Assembly (NCBI GenBank): GCA_000783305.1
Contig: JROE01000002.1
Span: forward strand, 62,001 to 126,000
Length of the DNA: 64,000 bases
Source: Sphingobacteriaceae bacterium DW12
GTDB taxonomy: Bacteria > Bacteroidota > Bacteroidia > Sphingobacteriales > Sphingobacteriaceae
Direction: 5' to 3'
Within the stretch, counting starts at the first letter, position 1, and the number at the start of each line of letters is the position of its first letter. The translations under genes and the position numbers were made by a program. The notes under the pieces were generated by a model. The model worked only from the letters and a program-made list of their open reading frames with translations. It had not been told where the DNA came from and made no database searches. Of the stretch, positions 55,961 to 64,000 are shown in pieces.

Positions 55961-56641
55961 TTATATGTTTTGTACGTTTATATCAATATCTTTCAGCGAT
56001 TTCACTGTCGCTAGAGGATCCTCCGCACTGAACACGAAAGAACCGGCGACCAAAACATCTGCCCCTGCTTTCAACAATCGAGCGGCATTATCTGTGGTGA
56101 CGCCCCCATCGACTTCAATAAATAACCCATCATTGACACCTTGGGCCATACCTCGGAGTTCCTGAACTTTGGCATAAGTGTTTGTGATAAACTTCTGTCC
56201 ACCAAATCCAGGATTTACCGACATTAGACATACCAAATCCAAATCTGCTAAAACATCTTTTAAAAGTGCTACAGGAGTATGCGGATTTAACGCCACGCCT
56301 GCTTTACAACCCAACTCTTCAATTGCAGCAAGTGTTCGATGTAAATGTGTACATGCCTCATAATGAACCGTGATAATATCCGCACCTGAATCTTTACACA
56401 CCTTCAAATAGCGATCTGGATCCACAATCATCAAATGTACATCCAAAGGCTTTGCAGCATGCTTCGCTATCGCCTGCATCACAGGAAAGCCAAAAGATAT
56501 ATTTGGGACAAACACGCCATCCATGATATCAATATGGAACCAATCGGCTTCACTATTATTGACCATTTGAATATCATCACGAAGATTTGCAAAATCAGCA
56601 GCTAGTACAGAAGGTGCTATAAGATGTTTTTGAAGAGACAT
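55961..56641 (-). CDS. rpe: ribulose-phosphate 3-epimerase
   Basis: Protein of 226 residues, TIM barrel. Catalytic-site segments: APSVLAADFANL, WFHIDIMDGVFVPNIS (metal-binding His and Asp), DVHLMIVDPD, MSVNPGFGGQKF and EVDGGVTTDNA. It interconverts ribulose 5-phosphate and xylulose 5-phosphate in the pentose phosphate pathway. A -7 box on the minus strand lies 29 bases ahead. Confidence 0.95.
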   Translation of the reverse strand: MSLQKHLIAPSVLAADFANLRDDIQMVNNSEADWFHIDIMDGVFVPNISFGFPVMQAIAKHAAKPLDVHLMIVDPDRYLKVCKDSGADIITVHYEACTHLHRTLAAIEELGCKAGVALNPHTPVALLKDVLADLDLVCLMSVNPGFGGQKFITNTYAKVQELRGMAQGVNDGLFIEVDGGVTTDNAARLLKAGADVLVAGSFVFSAEDPLATVKSLKDIDINVQNI

Positions 56642-56669
56642 TAATTTTTATAGTTTTTTGTTTCTGCTG

Positions 56670-56677
56670 CAAAGATA
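56670..56677 (-). promoter_or_regulatory. -7 box of the rpe promoter
   Basis: TATCTTTG on the minus strand, a full match to TAnnTTTG; no clear -33 TTG. Confidence 0.4.
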
Positions 56678-56771
56678 CATAAGTCTATAGGATATCCGAA
56701 TCCTTAATCTAAAAACTGAACATTCTCCGACAAATCACCGCTTTTGGCAATGGAAACACTCAAATATTAAT

Positions 56772-56779
56772 TACATTTG
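56772..56779 (+). promoter_or_regulatory. -7 box of the 7TM-HD phosphodiesterase gene
   Basis: TACATTTG, a full match to TAnnTTTG. A TTTG at 56743-56746 is 25 bases away, longer than usual. The box covers the TTG codon at 56777, which argues that translation starts downstream, at the GTG of 56807. Confidence 0.45.
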
Positions 56780-56806
56780 TTACATAATATCGCTAATTTA
56801 ACGCTT

Positions 56807-58936
56807 GTGGCAAGATTAAAAATTAAGTATCAACGAGAACAATTAAAGCAGAATACCTTGGTATTAAAGTACGCAATGGTCCTTACGACGATTGTACTCA
56901 TCTGTGTTTTTCTACCAAAACAACCCCGTTTTCAATATGAATTCGAAAAGGGGAAAGCATGGAATCACGACAACCTTGTATCTCCTTACAATTTTGCGGT
57001 ACTCAAGACCCAAGAAGAGCTAAACCAAGACCGTAAAAACATCTTGCACACCGTCCAGCCTATCTATAACTTAAGTGTTAGTACAGCCAAGGAGCAAATC
57101 GACCAATTCAATACAGATCTTGCTGAAAAATGGCAGACCAGCCAGATGGACTCCCTTAAAGACAAGATGTCGGACTACCGCGCAATAGGCTCCGAACTAC
57201 TCAGTCATATATACATGAAGGGAGTCATTTCGCTCAATAATAGATATCAAAGTCGTGAAGGAGCTACCGGAGATGCTTCTGATGCATCCAAACAGTACAA
57301 TTTCACGCTAGTCAACGATAATGTCGCTACACAAAAAAATACCGTTGACTGCTACACCATCGAGTCTGCATACAATTATATCGAATTGGCTTTGTCCAAA
57401 TATTCCAAAGTCACCCACAAGAAATGGCTACTGGAAACGCTCAAGAACTACATTACTATCAATTACATTTTCAATGAAAATCTTACCAATAAAATTGAGC
57501 AAAATGCATTAGCCAATATATCCACTACACGGGGTGTTGTTCAGAAAGGGGAGCTGATAGCAGAGAAAGATAAAATTATTAATAACGAAACTTATCAAAA
57601 GCTTGAATCTCTACGTAAGGTTTACGAAGATGAAGCTAAGATCAGTGGTAATCAAAACTATGTCGCCCTTGGACAATTTATGATTATCTCTTTATGCATC
57701 ACATTATTGATGGTTTTTTTATACTTCTTTCGTAAAGACATTTACTATAACAACAGGCTACTAACCATTATATTCGTCGTCATTATTGCCATGCTAGGTG
57801 TTCTTTCTTGGTGTGTAAACCTTAAAATACCAAGCCTTTACTATATACCTTATTGCGGGGTCCCCATTATTATTCGTATTTTATTTGACACGCGCGTAGC
57901 CCTCAATATACACCTATTAATGGTCCTCATTGCGGCATTGTTTGTCCCCAATTCCTATGAGTTTGTCTTTTTGCAATTCGTGACCGGCATGGTATCCATC
58001 TACAGTATTAAGACGCTGGTCAAGCGTGAACAGTTTTTGATTTCCAGTTTAATCATTCTAGCTACATATTTAGTTGCCTACATCGGACTTGGGTTAACAC
58101 GCAATGGTTCCTTTAGCAATATCTATTGGAGCGATATCCTCCCTTTCATTGTCAGTGTAGGCCTAACGCTTCTAGCCTATCCGTTGATTTATGCTTTTGA
58201 GCGGCTCTTCGGAATAGTATCCGATTTGACATTGATGGAACTCACCAACAGTAACTCCAAGCTACTTCGAGAGTTGTCATTAAAGGCTCCTGGTACTTTT
58301 CAACATTCGCTTCAAGTAGCTAATCTAGCTGAAGCCGCCATCTACAAAATTGGAGGCAACCCGCTGATGGTAAGAGCGGGCGCTCTTTATCACGATGTTG
58401 GAAAGATGACCAATCCCCAATACTTCATTGAAAACCAAATATCTGGACACAACCCGCATGATGAGCTTACCTCGGAGCAGAGTGCACAGGTCATCATATC
58501 ACATGTCCACAAAGGGGTCGAGATTGCCCGTAAAAATCTACTACCCGAAGTAGTCGTTGATTTTATACGGACGCACCACGGAACTACCCGTGTAGACTAT
58601 TTCTATAATATGTTCATTAAGAATAATCCGGACAAACTGGTTGACGAAGCTTTATTCCGTTACCCCGGTCCAATCCCCTATTCCAAAGAAACAGCAGTTT
58701 TAATGATGGCTGATTCGGTTGAAGCTGCCTCTCGAAGTATGAAAGAGCATACAGAACAATCCATCAATGATCTTGTCGATAAAATTATCGACCACAAAGT
58801 CGCACAAAAGCAATTCGTAGATAGCAACATTACGATGAGGGATATCACAGAAGCCGCGCGGATTTTTAAGTCCATGCTTAAGAGTATTTACCACGTCCGC
58901 ATCGATTACGACTTGAGTCGAAAAAAAAGTGATTAA
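56807..58936 (+). CDS. 7TM-HD family phosphodiesterase (PgpH-like)
   Basis: Protein of 709 residues if it starts at the GTG 56807 (VARLKIKYQREQLKQN); a TTG at 56777 would add 10 residues but lies in a promoter box. Order: one membrane helix (about 25-43), extracytoplasmic 7TMR-HDED domain (about 45-270), seven membrane helices (about 280-460), cytoplasmic HD domain. The HD ligands are visible: FQHSLQVANLAEAA, LYHDVGKM, ISHVHKGVEIA and FIRTHHGTTR. PgpH-type enzymes degrade cyclic di-AMP; that role is inferred here. Confidence 0.88.
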   Translation: MARLKIKYQREQLKQNTLVLKYAMVLTTIVLICVFLPKQPRFQYEFEKGKAWNHDNLVSPYNFAVLKTQEELNQDRKNILHTVQPIYNLSVSTAKEQIDQFNTDLAEKWQTSQMDSLKDKMSDYRAIGSELLSHIYMKGVISLNNRYQSREGATGDASDASKQYNFTLVNDNVATQKNTVDCYTIESAYNYIELALSKYSKVTHKKWLLETLKNYITINYIFNENLTNKIEQNALANISTTRGVVQKGELIAEKDKIINNETYQKLESLRKVYEDEAKISGNQNYVALGQFMIISLCITLLMVFLYFFRKDIYYNNRLLTIIFVVIIAMLGVLSWCVNLKIPSLYYIPYCGVPIIIRILFDTRVALNIHLLMVLIAALFVPNSYEFVFLQFVTGMVSIYSIKTLVKREQFLISSLIILATYLVAYIGLGLTRNGSFSNIYWSDILPFIVSVGLTLLAYPLIYAFERLFGIVSDLTLMELTNSNSKLLRELSLKAPGTFQHSLQVANLAEAAIYKIGGNPLMVRAGALYHDVGKMTNPQYFIENQISGHNPHDELTSEQSAQVIISHVHKGVEIARKNLLPEVVVDFIRTHHGTTRVDYFYNMFIKNNPDKLVDEALFRYPGPIPYSKETAVLMMADSVEAASRSMKEHTEQSINDLVDKIIDHKVAQKQFVDSNITMRDITEAARIFKSMLKSIYHVRIDYDLSRKKSD

Positions 58937-59061
58937 CACCGCATAAACAAACAAATTGAGACTCAGAAGCTTATTTAAAAACGCCATCTTTTTTTCAAAA
59001 AAAAGAGATTATTGACTTTGCGGAATGAAATATTTGCCTTATGTTTGCATCGTCGAAACAG

Positions 59062-59149
<88 letters not shown>

Positions 59150-59157
59150 ACAAGACT

Positions 59158-59192
59158 AAAAAGAGTTCAATGAAAATTGGACTCTTTTTTTG
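59158..59192 (+). terminator. terminator behind tRNA-Ser
   Basis: Arms AAAAAGAGTTCAAT (59158-59171) and ATTGGACTCTTTTT (59176-59189) pair over 14 bases with one wobble and loop GAAA, then further T. Confidence 0.85.
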
Positions 59193-59582
59193 TTTACACT
59201 ATCTTCAACTCCGTAGAGCGTTATCTCAAATGCAGTATCAAAGGATTAGAACGCGTGGGGTTCGATTCTATACGATTTGGGTATTGCATGGGCCCCAACA
59301 TGGCGCACCAATGCCACCCTCACCGCCAAGGAGAAAACTCGAAGCTTTCAAAAAACATTTAAAAATGCTCATAAAAATGATAGACTCCTGACACTTTCTT
59401 CTGTCCAAAAAAGCGTCAAATAAAATTTGTAAAACACTTATTTACAAATAATAAACCTTGTTAACAACTTGTTTACAGACCAATTTTATTCGAATTTTAC
59501 AATATTTTAATTCTGAATCATGCTAGAGCAAAGTTTCGGAATTACTTTCTTTCTGAATTATAATAGCGTGCTAAAATTAATT
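59193..59582. other. 390-base region with a T-arm-like remnant, no gene
   Basis: Overlapping short open frames (about 60-70 codons) have proline-rich, unconvincing products. Around 59254-59275 the sequence GGGGTTCGATTCTATAC resembles a tRNA T-arm, but no acceptor stem or anticodon arm pairs with it. The rest is AT-rich. Confidence 0.3.
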
Positions 59583-60191
59583 CTAAAAACCATCCGCAGG
59601 AACAAAAACTTTACCTTTTACAATTCCTAATCTTTCCTCCTTCTCCATTTGTCGTATCGCGCGAATAACCGTTTCTACACGAAATCCAATCATATTGGCT
59701 ATTTGTTGACGAGTCAACATTAATCGCCTACATTCTTCACAAATAAACTGATGATTCGTATTGAAATAGATGATGAGCTGCGAAACAATACTAACAGGGT
59801 CATTACTGGCCAGTAACTCGGTTAAGAAAAATTTAAATCGGAGCTTTTGAACAATAGAAGACGTAAAAGCAAAATGCAGATCAGGATCTTTACGGAGGAT
59901 ATTCTGAAAACCCGAAACACATATTCTAACGACCGTGGTGGGCACATCTGCTATTGCTGTTGCAGCATAGAGCTGGTTATCAAACAGGGGCAACTCGCCA
60001 AATGTTTCTCCTGGCTCTACAACCTGATGAAGTACCTCTCTTCCGTCGTCCAGCACATTGCACCATCGAATCCGGCCAGAAATCAACTGATAGTAAAAAG
60101 AGGCATGTGTGCCTACCTGAAAAACAGTTTCTCCCGATGAAAGTTGTCGGTATACTGCTCCATTTTCTAAAAGGATCTCTACTGGAATCAT
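59583..60191 (-). CDS. Crp/Fnr family transcriptional regulator
   Basis: Protein of 202 residues: cyclic-nucleotide-binding-like barrel (about 15-115, SGETVFQVGTHASFYYQLISGRIRW, PGETFGELPLF) and a winged helix-turn-helix (RRLMLTRQQIANMIGFRVETVIRAIRQMEKEE). The N-terminal Cys cluster of FNR is missing, so it should not carry a Fe-S cluster there; the cysteines at FICEECRRL are a possible sensor. It is divergent from the nitrous oxide reductase operon. Dyads in the shared promoter region are placed for class II activation of both units. Confidence 0.88.
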   Translation of the reverse strand: MIPVEILLENGAVYRQLSSGETVFQVGTHASFYYQLISGRIRWCNVLDDGREVLHQVVEPGETFGELPLFDNQLYAATAIADVPTTVVRICVSGFQNILRKDPDLHFAFTSSIVQKLRFKFFLTELLASNDPVSIVSQLIIYFNTNHQFICEECRRLMLTRQQIANMIGFRVETVIRAIRQMEKEERLGIVKGKVFVPADGF

Positions 60192-60234
60192 AGTCTTAAT
60201 TATTGGCTGTTAAATAACTCAACGACTTACCCTA

Positions 60235-60278
60235 CAAAGGTAAAGTGCGCTCCGCATATCAAAGTTGATTCTCATCAC
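60235..60278 (-). promoter_or_regulatory. promoter and FNR-type site of the crp/fnr-family gene
   Basis: On the minus strand, TACCTTTG (60242-60235) matches TAnnTTTG. Upstream of it, TTGAT-TCTC-ATCAC (60265-60278) matches the FNR consensus TTGAT-N4-ATCAA at nine of ten positions. The dyad centre (60271.5) is 36.5 bases from the last G of the box. A further dyad, ATCAA-AG-TTGAT (60258-60269), overlaps it. Confidence 0.6.
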
Positions 60279-60375
60279 ACAATTAAGTAACAACAGTCAA
60301 TAAAACAAAACAACAAACTGAAAAACAACACATTAGGGTTTTGTAAAAAAAAATAAATAGTTCAATCTTTTTCCC

Positions 60376-60422
60376 TTTATGATTACACGCATAAAACAAC
60401 AAATAATGCTGGGCTAATTTTG
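60376..60422 (+). promoter_or_regulatory. promoter and dyad operator of the nos operon
   Basis: TAATTTTG (60415-60422) matches TAnnTTTG; no TTG at -33. Upstream, TTTATG-N8-CATAAA (60376-60395) is a perfect dyad centred at 60385.5, again 36.5 bases from the last G of the box. Aligned on the centre it shares TGATT and CA with the FNR-type site of the divergent promoter. Start expected near 60427, giving a leader of about 44 bases. Confidence 0.55.
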
Positions 60423-60470
60423 TAATCACGATTAAGAACAACGGAGTAAAGAAATAAATCAATTAAAAAA

Positions 60471-60953
60471 ATGAACATGAAAAAGCTTATTTACCTATTG
60501 GGGATCTGCGTACTTATTTACGCATGTTCGCAAAGCAACAACAGCAATCAAAGCCAATCTGGCTCAACTGAAACAGAAGCTGAAAACACATCTGCAGCAT
60601 CGGAATACGACCCTAAACGTGGTGAGGGTAAACATGACAAAGTCGAAGTGGGAGCTACACTGGATCAAAACATGGCTGCCAAAGGAGAAACCATAGCAAA
60701 TGTAAAATGTGCGAGTTGCCACAAGTATTCCGAAGAAAAACTTGTAGGTCCAGGCTGGTCCGGTGTATCAACAAGACATACACCCGAATGGATTATGAAC
60801 TTCATTACAAATCCAGACCCCATGATTGATAAAGATCCGAAACTGCAAGCACAATTAGAACTTTGTCTAGTGCGGATGCCGAATCAAAATCTAACAGACC
60901 AAGAGGCTCGTGAGATTCTAGAATTCATGCGTAAAAATGATGGTGTCAAATAA
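60471..60953 (+). CDS. c-type cytochrome lipoprotein of the nos operon
   Basis: Protein of 160 residues (an ATG two codons in, MKKLIYLLG, is an alternative). Lipobox LIYACSQ, then a Ser/Gln/Glu-rich linker to about residue 60. Heme motif C-A-S-C-H near residue 81 (ANVKCASCHKYSEEKLVGPGW), and Met in LVRMPNQNLTDQEAREILEFM as likely axial ligand. It would pass electrons to NosZ on the periplasmic side. First gene of the operon, 48 bases before nosZ. Confidence 0.9.
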   Translation: MNMKKLIYLLGICVLIYACSQSNNSNQSQSGSTETEAENTSAASEYDPKRGEGKHDKVEVGATLDQNMAAKGETIANVKCASCHKYSEEKLVGPGWSGVSTRHTPEWIMNFITNPDPMIDKDPKLQAQLELCLVRMPNQNLTDQEAREILEFMRKNDGVK

Positions 60954-61001
60954 AGAACCACAATACAGAAAAACCTTAACAGATTTAATCAACAATATAT
61001 T

Positions 61002-62984
61002 ATGAAGATTAAAAATCATATCCTATGTGCCGCAGCTATCTTAGCCGCAACAGCGACCTTTCAAGGTTGTAAACCGAAAGGAACTCAAAGTGCCGTGAGT
61101 GGTAATGCTGCTGAAAAGGCCTACGTCGCCCCTGGTCAATACGATGAATTTTACAGTTTTGTATCCGGTGGATTTAGTGGACAATTGTCTGTCTATGGAC
61201 TACCTTCGGGAAGGCTATTACGTGTAATCCCTGTATTCTCGCTAGATCCCGAAAAAGGATGGGGCTTCAGCGAAGATACCAAACCCATGCTAGAGACTTC
61301 TCATGGCAGTGTTCCTTGGGATGATCTGCATCACGTTCAATTATCAAAAACAGATGGGGAGTATGACGGTAAATGGGTATTTGTCAACGCCAACAATACG
61401 CCACGTATAGCCCGAGTAGATCTGACTACATTCAAAACAGCTGAAGTACTAGAACTACCCAATAGTGGCGGTAACCACTCTTCGCCATTCATCACGCAAA
61501 ACACGGAGTACGTGGTCACAGGAACCCGTTTTAGCGTTCCCCCGGATGGACCTCAAAGCGATGTCTCTATTGAAAAATATAAAGAAAACTTCAAGGGCAC
61601 ACTTAGCTTTGTAAGTGTCAATAAAGAAAGCGGCAACATGGATATTGCTTTCCAAATTGAGACTCCGGGTGTCAACTACGACTTAAGCCGTGCTGGTAAA
61701 GAATCATCTCACGGATGGTTTTTCTTCTCGACCTATAATACGGAGCAAGCAAACACACTACTAGAAGTCAATGCCTCCAAAAATGATAAGGATTTTATCT
61801 TGGCAGTAAACTGGAAAAAGGCTGAGGAATATTTGAAAGCAGGAAAAGGCAAAAAATTGACTAACGTCAAATATGCGCATAATGTATACGATGAGCATTC
61901 TCATACCTCCAAATCAACTATTAAAAATGAGGTTACTGTCTTAAATTCCGCAGAGCTAGAAGGTCTATGCTATTATATACCCTGCCCTAAGTCTCCACAC
62001 GGCGTCGATATCGATCCAACGGGCGAATACATTGTGGGAAGTGGTAAACTAGCTGCTTTGATCCCTGTATTTTCGTTTACTAAGCTTCAAAAAGCCATTA
62101 AAGACAAAGCATTTGAGGGTACATTTGAAGGTATCCCAGTTATCAAATACGAAGCAGCTTTACACGGAGAGGTAGAGAAACCTGGCTTAGGCCCATTACA
62201 CACCGAGTTTGACGGTAAGGGAAATGCAATCACTTCATTCTTTGTATCATCTGAATTGGTAAAATGGAACATCAAAGATCTTAAAGTTTTAGATCGCGTA
62301 CCGACCTTCTATTCCGTTGGACACTTGATGATACCAGGTGGCGATACGAAATCACCTGACGCGAAATATGTCGTAGCCTTCAACAAGATCACAAAAGACC
62401 GCTTCTTGCCTACTGGACCTGAATTGGCTCATAGCGCGCAGCTATATGATATTTCTGGCGACAAGATGCAATTGATACTGGATTTCCCAACCATTGGAGA
62501 GCCACATTATGCACAAGCAGTAAGAGCTGAAAAAGTTAAAGACAGATCGGTAAAAATCTATAAACTAGAAGAGAATAAACACCCCCATTTTGCCAATGGA
62601 GAAGCAGAGGCACGTGTCGAACGTAAAGGAAATGTCGTTCATGTCTACCTCACAACAATTCGCTCTCACTTTACACCCGACAAAATTGAGGGCGTAAAAC
62701 TCGGTGATGAAGTACTATTCCATGTCACTAATATTGAACAAGATTGGGATATGCCTCACGGCTTTGCCGTAAAAGGAGCCCGTAATGGAGAACTTTTGGT
62801 GATGCCGGGTGAAACACAAACATTGAAATGGGTTCCAGATCGCGTCGGTATATTCCCAATCTATTGTACGGATTTCTGTAGCGCACTGCACCAAGAGATG
62901 GCTGGATATGTGAGGGTATCTCCCAAAGGAAGCAATGTACCTATTTCTTATGGAACAGGCGACAAATTGACTACTGCCAAATAA
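61002..62984 (+). CDS. nosZ: nitrous-oxide reductase, clade II (Sec-type)
   Basis: Protein of 660 residues reducing N2O to N2. The signal peptide is of Sec type and ends in a lipobox-like FQGC (Cys23), without a twin-arginine motif, which places it in clade II. Beta-propeller with CuZ ligands: His110 and His111 (DDLHHVQ), His159 (GGNHSSP), His333 (SPHGVDIDP), His400 (PLHTEFDG), His441 (SVGHLMIPGGD) and a later one. C-terminal cupredoxin with the CuA site: His586 (DMPHGF), Cys622 and Cys626 in YCTDFCSALHQEM, His630 and Met633. Complete. Confidence 0.96.
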   Translation: MKIKNHILCAAAILAATATFQGCKPKGTQSAVSGNAAEKAYVAPGQYDEFYSFVSGGFSGQLSVYGLPSGRLLRVIPVFSLDPEKGWGFSEDTKPMLETSHGSVPWDDLHHVQLSKTDGEYDGKWVFVNANNTPRIARVDLTTFKTAEVLELPNSGGNHSSPFITQNTEYVVTGTRFSVPPDGPQSDVSIEKYKENFKGTLSFVSVNKESGNMDIAFQIETPGVNYDLSRAGKESSHGWFFFSTYNTEQANTLLEVNASKNDKDFILAVNWKKAEEYLKAGKGKKLTNVKYAHNVYDEHSHTSKSTIKNEVTVLNSAELEGLCYYIPCPKSPHGVDIDPTGEYIVGSGKLAALIPVFSFTKLQKAIKDKAFEGTFEGIPVIKYEAALHGEVEKPGLGPLHTEFDGKGNAITSFFVSSELVKWNIKDLKVLDRVPTFYSVGHLMIPGGDTKSPDAKYVVAFNKITKDRFLPTGPELAHSAQLYDISGDKMQLILDFPTIGEPHYAQAVRAEKVKDRSVKIYKLEENKHPHFANGEAEARVERKGNVVHVYLTTIRSHFTPDKIEGVKLGDEVLFHVTNIEQDWDMPHGFAVKGARNGELLVMPGETQTLKWVPDRVGIFPIYCTDFCSALHQEMAGYVRVSPKGSNVPISYGTGDKLTTAK

Positions 62985-62993
62985 TAACGTATC

Positions 62994-63593
62994 ATGGTGA
63001 AAAATCTAGATCCTTTAAAAACCATCCATAAAATACTCCTGATACTATCAGGAGTATTACTCCTACTCACCATCAAATTGCCCATTTGGCGGATCGAATT
63101 GGATGCAGCACAATACCCAGAAGGCTTGGAACTATTAATCCATAGCAACAAGCTGGCTGGTCAAGTCGATATCATCAATGGTTTGAACCATTATATTGGA
63201 ATGAAAACCTTGCACGCAGATGATTTCATAGAATTTAAAGTTCTGCCCTATATACTAGGTGCTTTTGCTTTAGCTTTTATCTATGTAGGTATCCGCGGTC
63301 GACAGCGTGCATTAAAAATTCTTTTCATTGCATTTGTGTTGTTTGGGATAGTAGCTATGGTGGACTTTTGGATCTGGGAATATAATTACGGACACGATCT
63401 CGATCCAAATGCCCCCATCAAAGTTCCTGGAATGGCTTACCAACCGCCACTAATTGGATTTAAACAACTACTAAATTTTGGTGCGTATTCTGTACCAGAT
63501 ATTGGCGGATGGATTATTGTCGGTGCCGGAGCTGTGCTCTTGTATTGTCTAGCCTCCGAATGGAAAACAAACAGAAAAAAATCAAACTTATGA
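62994..63593 (+). CDS. four-helix membrane protein of the nos operon
   Basis: Protein of 199 residues with four predicted membrane helices (about 12-30, 84-102, 107-128, 165-187). Two periplasmic segments are likely: one with YPEGLELLIHSNKLAG and INGLNHYIGMKTLHADDF, the other with GHDLDPNAPIKVPGMAYQPP. The His and Met residues in LNHYIGM and GMAYQPP could bind copper. It lies 9 bases after nosZ and overlaps nosL by four bases (ATGA), so it is translationally coupled. I believe similar proteins occur in other Bacteroidota nos clusters, but the function is unknown. Confidence 0.8.
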   Translation: MVKNLDPLKTIHKILLILSGVLLLLTIKLPIWRIELDAAQYPEGLELLIHSNKLAGQVDIINGLNHYIGMKTLHADDFIEFKVLPYILGAFALAFIYVGIRGRQRALKILFIAFVLFGIVAMVDFWIWEYNYGHDLDPNAPIKVPGMAYQPPLIGFKQLLNFGAYSVPDIGGWIIVGAGAVLLYCLASEWKTNRKKSNL

Positions 63594-64000
63594 GCATCAT
63601 TATAAAAAAATATCTTTCGGCTATCTGTACCTGTCTTTTACTGATTATTGGATTACAATCTTGCGGTTCAACAGGGCCAAAACCCATCAACTACGGAAAA
63701 GATCAATGTGTCTATTGCAAAATGACAATCACGGACGCCCGATTTGGAACACAATTATTGACAAAAAAGGGACGTACCTACAATTTTGATGACCTATCGT
63801 GTATGATTGCTTTTGCAAAAGAGGGTAATGTCAAAAAAGAAGAAATTGAGAATTTATATATCCCCGATTACACAAAAGACAAAAAGCTATATCCAGCAAG
63901 TGAACTGTTTTTCTTGAAAAGTGAAGGCCTGAAAAGTCCTATGCGTGGGGATATTGCTGCTTTTAAAGACCAAGCAGACCTGAAAAAAGTGAAAGACGAG
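63590..64000 (+). CDS. nosL: NosL, copper chaperone for NosZ (3' end outside window)
   Basis: The first 137 codons are in the window; no stop is reached. The start ATG overlaps the preceding stop (ATGA). Signal peptide with lipobox LQSCGS (Cys25), then the NosL copper motif C-x2-C-x-M as QCVYCKMTITDARFG near residue 41, and FDDLSCMIAFAKEG. It is an outer-leaflet lipoprotein that delivers Cu(I) for NosZ maturation. nosD, nosF and nosY are expected beyond the window end. Confidence 0.92.
   Translation, partial: MSIIIKKYLSAICTCLLLIIGLQSCGSTGPKPINYGKDQCVYCKMTITDARFGTQLLTKKGRTYNFDDLSCMIAFAKEGNVKKEEIENLYIPDYTKDKKLYPASELFFLKSEGLKSPMRGDIAAFKDQADLKKVKDE

Noticed and set aside
59170..59391. Overlapping plus-strand open frames behind tRNA-Ser
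   Set aside because: They start in the terminator hairpin, have low-complexity proline/arginine-rich products and no promoter; not supported as genes.

Overview
The window looks like a chromosomal segment of a Bacteroidota bacterium, most likely a member of the Sphingobacteriaceae (Sphingobacterium or Pedobacter-like). This rests on gene content and signals: SusC-like outer membrane barrel with a carboxypeptidase-regulatory domain, GH92 mannosidase, NamZ (DUF1343), DUF4846, a xerC-hpf pair, bilobal aspartyl protease with PDZ, clade II Sec-type NosZ, almost no Shine-Dalgarno sequences, and several promoters of the Bacteroidota form TTG-N20-TAnnTTTG. The species cannot be named from the sequence alone. 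I see no insertion sequence, CRISPR array, rRNA or prophage; the only RNA gene found is one tRNA-Ser(GCU).

Layout. 1-10 kb: a cut gene fragment, then small stand-alone genes: secreted aspartyl protease, OsmC, LOG, GNAT, a lipoprotein, a block of AHSA1/VOC/DoxX/AHSA1 genes facing a GlxA-type regulator, an ArsC-like protein, DinB and a second methionine aminopeptidase. 10-22 kb: NamZ, then a seven-gene catabolic operon on the minus strand (FucP transporter, mutarotase, UxaA-family dehydratase, SDR, FAH-family hydrolase, lactonase, SDR) with a divergent AraC regulator and a GH92 glycosidase. It reads as the non-phosphorylating L-fucose pathway to pyruvate and L-lactate. 22-38 kb: quinone oxidoreductase, outer membrane barrel, ferritin, hpf-xerC, class II aldolase, M1 peptidase, Rrf2 plus NAD(P)-binding pair, APC permease, PepD, Maa. 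38-50 kb: 2H phosphoesterase-like protein, lipoproteins, Usp, NlpE-like protein, L,D-transpeptidase, tail-less SSB, DsbA, Lrp/EamA, methyltransferase/LysR/MBL. 50-59 kb: tandem aconitases AcnA-type and AcnB, Rpe, 7TM-HD phosphodiesterase, tRNA-Ser. 59-64 kb: a Crp/Fnr regulator divergent from a nitrous oxide reductase operon (cytochrome c lipoprotein, nosZ, four-helix membrane protein, nosL cut by the window end).

The most interesting signal is the intergenic region between the Crp/Fnr gene and the nos operon. Each direction has a TAnnTTTG promoter box, and each box has a dyad whose centre is exactly 36.5 bases upstream of the last G of its box: one is a 9/10 FNR-type site (TTGAT-N4-ATCAC), the other TTTATG-N8-CATAAA. 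This is the geometry of class II activation and suggests that the regulator drives both itself and nitrous oxide respiration. The fucose operon is the second point of interest, because the dehydratase step is filled by an altronate/galactarate-type (UxaA) enzyme and the mutarotase is of the RhaM type.

Many gene starts were moved inward from the longest open frame to the ATG that matches the signal peptide or family start; this is noted for each gene. All functions are read from sequence motifs and remembered family knowledge; no database search was run.
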